Virus record (IMG/VR): IMGVR_UViG_3300043468_000734
Location: 1-23,199 of that record
From: a virus
Direction: 5' to 3' (one strand)
Length of the DNA stretch: 23,199 bases
Shown here: piece after piece, positions 13,032 to 20,407 of the stretch
How the letters are laid out: every line of letters starts with the position of its first letter
Numbering within the stretch: the stretch's first letter is position 1
The notes under the pieces: model-generated
What the model was told of the DNA's origin: nothing
The model's database searches: none
The model's input: only the letters and a program-made list of their open reading frames with translations
Program-made: the position numbers and the translations under genes

Positions 13032-14091
13032 CGTTGCCTCCAATCATGGCCAGCACCTCGGCCATACTCATCTCAGCCATCCACGCCTCGGCGTCACGCA
13101 CGCCGAAGGTTGCCACCAGCTGGTCGCCACGTCGGGCAAGCCCAGCCGCAAACTCAATCGCCCGCGATTCGCGAAACGCGAAAGCCGGCGACCAGCCCAC
13201 GATCCGCCACTCGTCGTCATTGAACAGCACGAACCGGTGTTCGTAGATGCGGCCGGCAGTGTCGTCAGCCACCTCGTGCACCAGGGCGAGCCAGCGGCCG
13301 TCGCCCAGGTCGACCAGCTGCGATCCGCCTCGCCAGCCGCGGGCGATCGCCGGCGATTCACCGTGCCGCTCCACCAGCCAATGCCAGCCGTCCTTGCGTA
13401 CCGTGGCCACGCGACCGTCGTCCCAGCACGCATAGAGGAAGTTTGGCGTGCCACCGATCGGCATCCAATTCTTTTCGTGCCGCCCCTTTTGCGGCTCATC
13501 GATCATGGCCGGATCGATGAGGCTGGCCTTGTAGGGCAACAGCGTGGCCGTCGCGATACGGCATGTGCCGTCTCGGCCGGCCCAGTTGCGGACGGTGGCA
13601 CTCACCACGAGCTCGCCCTCGACTGCGTTGAGCCGGCAATCCTCAAACCCATCCACTGGATAATCGGATTTAGGGTAGATGGGGTGAGGGATTGCAGACG
13701 GCTGCCCAGCAGCAGAAAGGTCTTCGCCGAGGTGCACGAGCACATTGACCGTGCGAATCAAATCACCGTCCGCCGGCGGTATCACGTACTGACCGTCAAC
13801 GATCCGGTAGTTGCTTGACCGCACGATCGCCAGATAGCCGTGTTCCTGCGCTACGATCGTCGGATTGAACGTCGACCAGCCGTCCGCTGCCGGCTCAACG
13901 TCAAACCTACGGAACCGGCACGCGACGATCTCGTCGATCGTCTGCGTGTACCAGCTGCGGTTGCGTCGCACGAGCCGCTCCTTCTCCGGAGTCAGTTCCA
14001 TGCCGAGCAGTCGCTCGCACGCCCGCCGGCCGGCGTCGAACTCGCCCGCGTAGTACGCGTGCACGGCCAACTGGTGAAGGTGCTCGACCAT
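13024..14091 (-). CDS. TPR-like plus GH130/GH43-type five-bladed propeller protein, 355 aa
   Basis: The first 50 residues are a TPR-like pair (LHQLAVHAYYAGEFDAGRRA then LTPEKERLVRRNRSWY). From about 70 on, the blades show motifs I know from a glycan-linked propeller family: FNPTIV at 75, RSSNYRI at 91, GFEDCRL at 148-154, HEKNWMPI at 205-212, GGSQL at 255-259, LVHEV at 270, IEFAAGLA at 312-319 and a FGVRDAEAWMA end. In other genomes this part is, as I recall, often fused behind GT2 and TPR domains, and here they are separate genes side by side. It may bind or process a glycan, but no catalytic pair can be assigned with confidence. GAGG precedes the start by 5 bases. Confidence 0.7.
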   Translation of the reverse strand: MVEHLHQLAVHAYYAGEFDAGRRACERLLGMELTPEKERLVRRNRSWYTQTIDEIVACRFRRFDVEPAADGWSTFNPTIVAQEHGYLAIVRSSNYRIVDGQYVIPPADGDLIRTVNVLVHLGEDLSAAGQPSAIPHPIYPKSDYPVDGFEDCRLNAVEGELVVSATVRNWAGRDGTCRIATATLLPYKASLIDPAMIDEPQKGRHEKNWMPIGGTPNFLYACWDDGRVATVRKDGWHWLVERHGESPAIARGWRGGSQLVDLGDGRWLALVHEVADDTAGRIYEHRFVLFNDDEWRIVGWSPAFAFRESRAIEFAAGLARRGDQLVATFGVRDAEAWMAEMSMAEVLAMIGGNDG

Positions 14092-14098
14092 CCAGACC

Positions 14099-14746
14099 TC
14101 ACGATGTGGCCGCAGACTTGATCGCAGCCCTGAGAGTGGCGTTGCTGCCCACGGCCGCGATCACGTCGGCGATCGTCAGCGAGCCTGTCGGGCCGGTGGG
14201 GCCTGCAATCGACACCGCGGCCGGCCATTCGCCAGCCGCCTTCGGTCCAAAAAATTGTTTTCCTGTCACGTCGAACGCCAGGTCGCCGTCGCGGCCCACG
14301 TTGGCATTCGGCGTGCCTCCCACGGACAGCACCGATGCCCCATGAGCCCCCGTCGGCCCGGTCTCGCCGCCAATTCCAGTCGGGCCGGTGTAGCTCTGGC
14401 CAGACGGCCCAGTGGACCCCGTAACTCCAGACGGCCCCTGCGCGCCGGTCTGCAGCTGCAGCGGAGATCCCCAGGAACCGTCTGCCTTCGGCCCGTACAG
14501 CCGGCCGTTGGTCGTGTCGAGCCAGAAGTCGCGGCTGTTGCCGAACCCGGCAGAAGGCGCTCCTGAACCACCATAGAACTGCGAGCCGTCGGCGCCGGTC
14601 GGACCGGTCACGCCAGTGGCCGGCAGCCACGCAGAGCCGCTCCAAGCGAGCACCTGGTTGGCGGCCGGTGCAGTCGCCGAAACGGTTCGCCCCTGCAGTT
14701 GCGTAGCGTTGCCGCTCAGTGTGGCTGGTAGTGAAAAGAATGGCAT
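14099..14746 (-). CDS. Short collagen-like tail fibre protein, 215 aa
   Basis: The first 120 residues are a paralogue of the N-terminus of the 720-residue fibre gene at the other end of the cassette: shared SGNA-LQLQGR, VSAT, a W-GSAW turn, GVTGPTG and a LYGPKA-SWGS-LQLQ segment. A collagen-like stretch with GPTG, GPSG and GETGPTG follows at 102-137. A second copy of the 'D-GK-FFGPKAAGEW' unit occurs at 155-176, so the gene also contains an internal duplication. The C-terminus is a short helix (TIADVIAAVGSNATLRAAIK). ATG at 14746 has GAGG 8 bases upstream; a GTG three codons earlier is less likely. A structural, trimeric fibre or adaptor protein is inferred. Confidence 0.75.
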   Translation of the reverse strand: MPFFSLPATLSGNATQLQGRTVSATAPAANQVLAWSGSAWLPATGVTGPTGADGSQFYGGSGAPSAGFGNSRDFWLDTTNGRLYGPKADGSWGSPLQLQTGAQGPSGVTGSTGPSGQSYTGPTGIGGETGPTGAHGASVLSVGGTPNANVGRDGDLAFDVTGKQFFGPKAAGEWPAAVSIAGPTGPTGSLTIADVIAAVGSNATLRAAIKSAATS

Positions 14747-14823
14747 GAATGTCACCTCGAATTTGTTCTGCCACAGACTGCCGCAAAGCCAAATAGGATT
14801 GACCCTCTATGCCTTCAGCAGCG

Positions 14824-15174
14824 TTAAATCCCCGCCGCCTCGACAAACGCCTGATCGACCTGATCCTCTGTCAGCCCCAGAGCCGCCGCGAGCGGAACGA
14901 GCATGGGGTGCGAACGCTCCACATACGGAGCGTAATCCCACTCCACCCTCACAGAGTCTCGCTGTAACTGGTCCGGGATCGCGTCGATGGCTGCGTCCAC
15001 CGCCGCGAGGCTGATGCCTTGGCGAAGCAGCCAGAGGCGTATCTGGCGGGCGGAGACGCTCGTGGGTACAGAGTCGTCCACGGCCTGCTGATTCATGCCG
15101 ATGACGGTGCCGCTCTCGTCTCGGACCTCCCAAGTGCGCATGCCGTTGATCACGCCGAGATAGGTGGTCGTCAC
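14824..15174 (-). CDS. Small fibre-associated accessory protein, 116 aa
   Basis: It begins at a GTG (15174) overlapping the stop of the long collagen-like gene as GTGA, with GGGAGA 6 bases upstream. The N-terminus is a short beta part ([19 protein letters not shown]). The C-terminal 75 residues match a widespread small phage protein: [16 protein letters not shown], then [21 protein letters not shown], and a [20 protein letters not shown] helix at the end. Such proteins lie beside tail fibre genes in many phages and are often considered fibre assembly factors, though I know of no firm proof for this type. The 77-base gap after it holds no gene that I can support. Confidence 0.7.
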   Translation of the reverse strand: MTTTYLGVINGMRTWEVRDESGTVIGMNQQAVDDSVPTSVSARQIRLWLLRQGISLAAVDAAIDAIPDQLQRDSVRVEWDYAPYVERSHPMLVPLAAALGLTEDQVDQAFVEAAGI

Positions 15175-16811
15175 GAGATTCTCCCATACATCATGTAGCT
15201 GCCAGATGAGATGGTCGTAGCCGATGTTGGCATGTCTGATTGGCTTCCCAGATTCCCCGAAACCATCGGCGGCAGCCGCATGAATGTGCCAGTGCTGACG
15301 GTGGCGGATTGCCACTGCCCAGCCGTGGTGCCAACGACCAAGAACCCTACTGCGTAACGAGAGCCGGCGACGAGATTGTATGACGCAGGAAAGCCACCGG
15401 CCGTGCTGAATGTGCGAGAGTAGATTGTATTAGCGACGTTGCCAATCGTTGTATCGCTGGCAGTCTGAGCGACCAGAGTGATTGACGGTGATGTGACCGT
15501 GGTGCCGTCGGTTATCGTCTCGGAGACGGCAAACAGCGCGAACTTGCACAGCGTGAGCGAAGCGGTGGCCGTTCCAGCGGTTACAAAAGTGATCGTTGTC
15601 ACTGTGGTGTTTGTTGGTGCCGTAAAAAACGCCAGGGTCAAAAGGCCAGACGAGGCATTGGCACCTCCGATCACACCATGCCCTCGCGGCAACCAGTCAA
15701 TCGCGTTGCTGCTGGCCTGCATCGCCCATCGCAGATTCTCATTCCGCGTGACGTTGCCGCTCAGTCTCGCGTCAGGAAGCGTGCCGCTCGTCAGATCGGA
15801 GGCCGATGTCGTGGCGATCCCGCCGCCAGAGGTTCCGACCTCTATGTAGACCGGCGACTCCCACTGGTAGAGCCGCGACGTGTCCTCGGCCAAGTACAGG
15901 GCAGTCGATGAGCCAGTGGCAGGGAAGTCGGTGACAGACGCATAGACCAGCGAGGCGGGAGGACCTTGCGGTCCGGTGGCGCCTTGGCTTCCTGCTACGC
16001 CAGTTGGCCCGGTCACCGTAGACGCAGCGCCAGCGCTGCCAGTCGGGCCTGTCACAGTAGAAGCGGCGCCTGCCGCTCCAGTCGCCCCCGTCGGACCGGC
16101 GACTGTAGACGCAGCACCCTGCGCGCCTATTGCTCCTGTTGGACCCGTAACGGTTGATGCGGCGCCCTGGCTGCCGGTCGCGCCAGTCGGTCCCGTGACA
16201 TTAGACGCGGCGCCAGCAGAGCCGGCCGCTCCGGTCGGCCCGGTGACGGTCGATGCGGCTCCAGTCGCGCCCGTCGGGCCGGTGATGGATGCGCCAGCAG
16301 GGCCAACCGACCCGGCAACCCCCGTCGGCCCGGTCACGCTCTGGCCGGCAGCACCGTCGCTGCCGCGAGCCCCCGTGGCACCAGTGGCGCCAACCAAACC
16401 GGAGTCGCCTCGTTGACCTGCTGCGCCAGTCGGACCGGTAATGCTCTGGCCTGCAGCACCATCGACGCCTCGAGCACCTGTCGGGCCTGTCGCGCCAACG
16501 CTTCCAGCCGTCCCGGCCGGGCCGGTGGCGCCGACCACGCTGGCGCCTGTCGGGCCTGGGACTGTCGAGACGGCCCCAGCGGGGCCAGTCGGACCTGTGA
16601 CAGTAGATGCAGCGCCAGTAGCCCCGATCGGACCAGCCACGCCCTGGCTGCCTGTCTGCCCGACGTCACCTCGAGGCCCAGTCGGACCGACGCCGGCAAG
16701 CTGCACAGCGAATGTCTGTCCGCTTGTGATTACCGGCGACACGCCGGTGGCACCGGTGACGCTCACGGCGAACGGTGCTGGCCCGGTGACGCTGACGCGA
16801 ATGTCGCTCAT
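15171..16811 (-). CDS. Long collagen-like tail fibre protein, 546 aa
   Basis: Residues about 42-284 are collagen-like, with Gly-Pro-Thr triplets broken into units by short AASTVT-type interruptions. The typical unit is [12 protein letters not shown]. Then comes a module at 289-331 ([33 protein letters not shown]), a short linker, and a C-terminal beta-rich region (360-546) rich in Ser and Thr that probably forms the trimeric head or receptor-contact domain. Phage collagen-like proteins trimerise as rods in tail fibres and host-adhesion structures. ATG at 16811 overlaps the stop of the BppU-like gene (ATGA). Proline in the Y position is rare and threonine frequent, as in bacterial collagens that lack prolyl hydroxylation. 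Confidence 0.85.
   Translation of the reverse strand: MSDIRVSVTGPAPFAVSVTGATGVSPVITSGQTFAVQLAGVGPTGPRGDVGQTGSQGVAGPIGATGAASTVTGPTGPAGAVSTVPGPTGASVVGATGPAGTAGSVGATGPTGARGVDGAAGQSITGPTGAAGQRGDSGLVGATGATGARGSDGAAGQSVTGPTGVAGSVGPAGASITGPTGATGAASTVTGPTGAAGSAGAASNVTGPTGATGSQGAASTVTGPTGAIGAQGAASTVAGPTGATGAAGAASTVTGPTGSAGAASTVTGPTGVAGSQGATGPQGPPASLVYASVTDFPATGSSTALYLAEDTSRLYQWESPVYIEVGTSGGGIATTSASDLTSGTLPDARLSGNVTRNENLRWAMQASSNAIDWLPRGHGVIGGANASSGLLTLAFFTAPTNTTVTTITFVTAGTATASLTLCKFALFAVSETITDGTTVTSPSITLVAQTASDTTIGNVANTIYSRTFSTAGGFPASYNLVAGSRYAVGFLVVGTTAGQWQSATVSTGTFMRLPPMVSGNLGSQSDMPTSATTISSGSYMMYGRIS
15960..16688 (-). repeat. Collagen-like coding repeat region
   Basis: Degenerate tandem repeats in the DNA encode GPT/GAT/GAA triplets, with recurrent STVTGPTGA units of 30-54 bases. 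The units differ in synonymous positions and length, as expected for repeats that expand and contract by recombination or slippage. Confidence 0.8.
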
Positions 16812-17161
16812 GGCGCCCTCAGAGTGAACGTGCCTGACGTCACCGCTCGGTCGAGGGCAGACGACCGCAAGAACCATCGGTAGCTCTTGGTGAGCGAAAG
16901 TCCTTTGACGGTTGACGCCGAGAGCGAGAGCGTAATAGCGCCGATGGAGTTGTCGACGCGAGCGATGGACCAGGTCGCCGCCGGGGCTGGCGTTGCGGCG
17001 ATCGCAGCTGCGTAGCCGCCAGCCGTGTCTTCGTATATCACTGCGGTGAGTGTGTCACCAGCGGTCGAGAACCCTAGCGAGCCGGTGATAGCCAGGCCGT
17101 CACCGTGGGCCACGACGACGTCTAGAGCACCAGGCAGCTGCGTATACGTTGCATTGTTCAT
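16808..17161 (-). CDS. BppU-like baseplate/tail accessory protein, 117 aa
   Basis: A small beta-rich protein shaped like the N-terminal domain of baseplate upper proteins. It opens with [17 protein letters not shown], continues with [11 protein letters not shown] and an [22 protein letters not shown] strand pair, and ends in YRWFLRSS and a SGTFTLRAP tail. This domain type often precedes fibre genes and docks the fibre to the tail. The ATG at 17161 follows the 41-residue gene by one base; GGTGAG is in the upstream codons. Confidence in the fold is moderate, since it rests on pattern only. Confidence 0.55.
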   Translation of the reverse strand: MNNATYTQLPGALDVVVAHGDGLAITGSLGFSTAGDTLTAVIYEDTAGGYAAAIAATPAPAATWSIARVDNSIGAITLSLSASTVKGLSLTKSYRWFLRSSALDRAVTSGTFTLRAP

Positions 17162-17162
17162 C

Positions 17163-17288
17163 TCACCACTCCACTGCTAGTGTTCGCTGGACAGCCCATC
17201 GCATGAACGCCGCCGTAGTGCGTGCCGCGATTACGCCCGCTGCGAGAGCGAACGTGAGGAGAGCGGCGAGGAAGATGGAGTCACGCAT
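17163..17288 (-). CDS. Small single-pass membrane protein, 41 aa
   Basis: The peptide begins MRDSIFLAALLTFALAAGVIAA: a hydrophobic helix of about 18 residues, then a basic amphipathic tail (RTTAAFMRWAVQR). The ATG at 17288 has GAGG 6 bases upstream, overlaps the end of the previous gene by 8 bases (ATGCGTGA), and its stop stands one base before the next start. This exact fit makes a real gene probable. The charge pattern suggests a cytoplasmic C-terminus. A holin, spanin part or membrane anchor in infection are all possible and cannot be separated here. Confidence 0.55.
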   Translation of the reverse strand: MRDSIFLAALLTFALAAGVIAARTTAAFMRWAVQRTLAVEW

Positions 17289-17535
17289 GCGGCACCTCGG
17301 CCTGCGGATCAACGAACTCGTCGGCCTCGGCGTCGTATTTGTAGCCAACGCCCGCAAAACGCTTGCGCGTGCTGCCGCTGTAGCTTGTCTGAATCCAGCG
17401 ACCACCGAGCAGCGACTCGCAGAAAGCGATGCCCTTGGCCTCGCTCTCGACGCCGTTGTCGAGCAGTTCCGCGTTGGCGACGACGATCACCTGCGTGACT
17501 ACGTTCTCGTCGTTGAGTTGTGCAAAGTGTGCCAT
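17281..17535 (-). CDS. Conserved small tail-region protein common in cyanophages, 84 aa
   Basis: The sequence closely follows a small protein that I recognise from cyanophages and other marine phages: MAHFAQLNDENVVTQVIVV, then NGVESEAKGIAFCESLLGG and WIQTSYSGSTRKRFAGVGY, finishing with a YDAEADEFVDP stretch. Function is unknown, but it usually lies with tail fibre or structural genes. The ATG at 17535 is 2 bases after the stop of the LamG gene. Its length is that of the whole family domain, so it is probably complete. Confidence 0.8.
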   Translation of the reverse strand: MAHFAQLNDENVVTQVIVVANAELLDNGVESEAKGIAFCESLLGGRWIQTSYSGSTRKRFAGVGYKYDAEADEFVDPQAEVPHA

Positions 17536-17537
17536 GA

Positions 17538-19271
17538 TTAAAACGTGATGCTCCCGGTGGACGTGAACACATAGACCGTCTCGCCTGCGACCGTGGAGAC
17601 GGTTGGCGATCCGGTGGTCGAAGCTGCCGCGACGGGGGCGCGAATGATGACAACGCCCGAGCCGCCGTTGCCGCCCTGCTGCGGATATGATCCGCCGCCG
17701 CCACCCGAGCCCGTGTTCGTTGCGCCGCTGGTGCCAGCCACGTTGTCGGTCGCGCCATTTCCGCCACCGCCAGAGCCTGACCCGCTCGTCGGTGCGCTGC
17801 CGCCGCCGCCGCCTGCCCGCACTACTGCGGTGCCGGTGATTGTTGAGGAGGCACCACTACCACCCGTCGAGCCGCTGGCAGTGGCAATTCCGACACCACC
17901 CGCGCCGCCGCCGCCTGCGCCGCCGTAAGTCGTCGCGCCGCCGTTGTTACCCTGCGAAGGCGAGGTCGCAGGTGTGTTGCCAGCACCACCAGCCGCCGAC
18001 CCCGCGCCACCACCGCCGCCACCAGAGCCTCCCGAGCCGCCAACCACGCCCGCGCTGTCGCTGCCCGCACCGTAGCCGCCGCCTGCGGACTCTATGCCAG
18101 CGAATGAACTTGCACTACCCGAGGAGCCGATGCCGACTTGCGATGCCGTGAGGGCAGCACCACCGCCGCCAACCACGACCGCGTATGCGGTCCCTGCGGT
18201 GATGGTTGTCGTGCCAGACCGATACCCGCCAGCACCACCGCCGCCAGAAAAATAGCGTCCGCCGCCGCCGCCACCGCCGACCACCAGATAGCTGAGATTC
18301 ACCGGAGTAGTGAGAGCCGTTCGCTTCCACGTATTCGCAGCCGTCGCCACCCAGAGGTTGTCGCCGTCATACGCGATCTCGCCCGCCGCACCCGTCGCCG
18401 TCGCGGATGCTGGCGCAGATGACCACGAGAGGCCCGAGCCGCCGCCTGATCCGGTGACGGTGACCGGGAGGGTGAGGCCGTCATAGTCCAAAAACGCCTT
18501 TGCGGGCACAGAAATTGAAGCACCCTCGTACCCCCTGTTTGTGCCGAGGGTTACACGGAGATCATCTATGTACCCTGCGTAATCCCTAGACGTTCCTGTG
18601 TTGTTATTCGTCGCAATAAATACGTTTGAACTAGAAGAGAACGACGAAGAGCTAGTTCCGGTGGCGTTTCGCGTTCCGTCTAGGTACAGCGAAAACGAGT
18701 TTCCCGTGCGGACGAGCGCAACGTGATGCCATTGACCGTCCGTCCAGTCTCCGCTTGACGCAAGCAGCAAGCCCGACCCGCCGTACACTGCCACCTGCCC
18801 GGCACCGTTATTGTTCAGAAGCAGCGTAAACCCGCCCGTGCCTTCATTCCCTATTAGCTGTGCGTATTGCGTGCGGCTAGAACTGCGGAACCACATCTCA
18901 ATACAGAAATCATTTGTTCCAAACGCTATGGGGGGAACAGTCAAATAGTCGCCAGCTCCGTCGAAGTATGCGCTTTTCCCGCCAAACTTAGACTGATCGA
19001 CCGATTGCGTTGCGTTGCCATACGCGGTGACTGTTTTCGGAGACGACGACGAATCGACAAACGTGCCGCCAGTCCCGTCCATGTGCAAAAGCAGCGAGAC
19101 GCTTGAGAAGTACGGATCGCCCAGCCCCGGTATCGTCACCGTCGCTGAGAGCGCGCCACCGCCACTCGCCGCGACGAGTTCCCACGCCGCGCCGCTCCAC
19201 GACCAAGTGCGTCCGTTGGCAGTATAGGTTTGACCTACAGTGGGTGATGCTGGGGGGGAGAGTGATGGCAT
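17538..19271 (-). CDS. Tail adhesin with LamG-type domain and glycine-rich C-terminus, 577 aa
   Basis: The N-terminus (PSLSPPASPTVGQTYTANGR) is a motif common at the head of phage fibre modules. Residues about 55-247 form a LamG/concanavalin A-like jellyroll (LLLHMDG, CIEMWFRSS, GQWHHVALVRTGNSFSLYLDG, YIDDLRV), a sugar-binding fold in many proteins. A module at 291-317 (AGEIAYDGDNLWVATAANTW) follows. Residues 328-546 are glycine-rich (VVGGGGGGG and GGGGAGGYR blocks), as in phage receptor-binding tips made of polyglycine helices. The C-terminus (ETVYVFTSTGSITF) is the typical closing strand. The LamG part is AT-rich for this genome: row 18601-18660 has 24 G/C of 60. It probably binds cell-surface glycans. 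Confidence 0.8.
   Translation of the reverse strand: MPSLSPPASPTVGQTYTANGRTWSWSGAAWELVAASGGGALSATVTIPGLGDPYFSSVSLLLHMDGTGGTFVDSSSSPKTVTAYGNATQSVDQSKFGGKSAYFDGAGDYLTVPPIAFGTNDFCIEMWFRSSSRTQYAQLIGNEGTGGFTLLLNNNGAGQVAVYGGSGLLLASSGDWTDGQWHHVALVRTGNSFSLYLDGTRNATGTSSSSFSSSSNVFIATNNNTGTSRDYAGYIDDLRVTLGTNRGYEGASISVPAKAFLDYDGLTLPVTVTGSGGGSGLSWSSAPASATATGAAGEIAYDGDNLWVATAANTWKRTALTTPVNLSYLVVGGGGGGGRYFSGGGGAGGYRSGTTTITAGTAYAVVVGGGGAALTASQVGIGSSGSASSFAGIESAGGGYGAGSDSAGVVGGSGGSGGGGGGAGSAAGGAGNTPATSPSQGNNGGATTYGGAGGGGAGGVGIATASGSTGGSGASSTITGTAVVRAGGGGGSAPTSGSGSGGGGNGATDNVAGTSGATNTGSGGGGGSYPQQGGNGGSGVVIIRAPVAAASTTGSPTVSTVAGETVYVFTSTGSITF
17634..18290 (-). repeat. Glycine-rich coding region
   Basis: Runs of glycine codons (GGN), with Ala, Ser and Thr between them, span about 219 codons. 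Different codons are used within runs, so this is selected protein composition rather than simple base repetition. Confidence 0.7.
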
Positions 19272-19279
19272 TGTTTACC

Positions 19280-20404
19280 CTATGCGTAGCTAATGACGAG
19301 TGACCCGGCCGTGTCGGTTGCACGTATCTCTCTGTCCGACGCTGCATTTTCGCCGGAAAGATACAGCACTATTGAGCTTCCCGGCGTCCATCCGGCCTGC
19401 CCTACGATCTCCGCGATCACGGCAGTGCAATCAACTGTCAGATTGCCGTTGGATGTGGTCACGCTGCCTGTCGCGCTTGCCGTGGTCGGGCTGGTGCCCT
19501 GAAGCCCTTGCCCAGCGTTAGAAAGTTTTGCCCCGCGCAGGACAGCGTCAAAAGCCGTCTTAGAGATTGTATTCCAAGTGTACGGGAGCGTGAATACTGC
19601 GGAGCTAATCACGGTCGGCTTACTGGCTGGGGTCCACGTTGTCCGCCAGCCTATGGCACTGACGGTGTTATCATCCCACCGGCCGAAATAATATTCCGAG
19701 TCAAAGTAGCCGTTCGCTGTGTTCCACCGCCAGCTATTCAGCCCGCCGCCAGATGTGAGGGTCGCTGACAGGTTCGGCACCGCAGGCGTCGCCGCAGTCG
19801 ATGCCGCCGAGTAGCTGCCCGTTCCAATGGCATTTGTCGCTGAGACGCGGAAGACATACGGCGTGCCATTGGTGAGTCCGGTAACAGTGGCACTCGCCGC
19901 AGCGGACGCAGACCGCGTGAAGTTTGACCAAGACGCCCCGCTGTTGCTGCTGAACTGAACGGTGTAGTCCGTTATTGGAGTGACAGAAAGAACGGTTGGC
20001 GCAGTCCACGCGAGCGACACCTGCGCGTTGCCCGCTGTGGGCGTCACACTCGTCGGCGCAGGAGGAGTAAGCAACGCCCGCAACTCAGTGTCAGTGCCGC
20101 CGCCACTCACACCCGCCTCGATGTAGGCACCCGCCCAGATGTAGGCGCGAGCCGTGTCCGTAGCAATGTACAGCGTGCCAGAAGACGAGCCGGTCGCGGG
20201 GAATCCTGCGACTGTCGCGGCGGTGACGATGCTGCCAGAGCCACCGCCGCCGCTGCCGCCGAGCGTCACGCTGACGATCTGTCCGCTGGGATTGCGAGTG
20301 AACGCCTTCGCGTCCACCCAGTTAATAGCCAGCTCGTTGGCTTCGAGGGCTGTGGGCACGTAGTTGGCTACCCACGACCGCGATGGCTGAATCTTGTTAG
20401 GCAT
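19280..20404 (-). CDS. Tail protein with FnIII and DNRLRE-like domains, 374 aa
   Basis: Residues 1-45 resemble the start of phage fibre proteins (VPTALEANELAINWVDAKAFTRN). A glycine linker leads to a module at 64-103 shared with the long collagen-like protein (VAGFPATGSS, LYIATDTARAYIW, YIEAGVSGGG). A clear fibronectin type III domain spans about 113-208 (PTSVTPTAGNAQVSLAWTAP to PYVFRVSATNAIGTGSYS). The rest, 220-374, looks like a DNRLRE-type jellyroll (ISSAVFTLPYTWN, VDCTAVIAEIVGQAGWTPGS, IVLYLSGE, AGSLVISYA), a fold linked to polysaccharide-associated proteins. It starts 3 bases after the previous stop, with GGGTGA nearby. Likely host-surface binding; no catalytic residues can be named. Confidence 0.75.
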   Translation of the reverse strand: MPNKIQPSRSWVANYVPTALEANELAINWVDAKAFTRNPSGQIVSVTLGGSGGGGSGSIVTAATVAGFPATGSSSGTLYIATDTARAYIWAGAYIEAGVSGGGTDTELRALLTPPAPTSVTPTAGNAQVSLAWTAPTVLSVTPITDYTVQFSSNSGASWSNFTRSASAAASATVTGLTNGTPYVFRVSATNAIGTGSYSAASTAATPAVPNLSATLTSGGGLNSWRWNTANGYFDSEYYFGRWDDNTVSAIGWRTTWTPASKPTVISSAVFTLPYTWNTISKTAFDAVLRGAKLSNAGQGLQGTSPTTASATGSVTTSNGNLTVDCTAVIAEIVGQAGWTPGSSIVLYLSGENAASDREIRATDTAGSLVISYA

Positions 20405-20407
20405 GCG

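Noticed and set aside
13992-14846. 284-codon minus-strand frame overlapping the short collagen-like fibre
   Set aside because: Its Arg/Trp-rich body overlaps the fibre in another frame. Only the first part (14750-14820) lies in the gap and reads like a normal peptide, but it has no own stop or conserved pattern that I know.
15960-16688. Collagen-like repeats as a CRISPR array or satellite DNA
   Set aside because: Repeats are degenerate, in frame and encode Gly-X-Y triplets; there are no uniform repeats with unique spacers.
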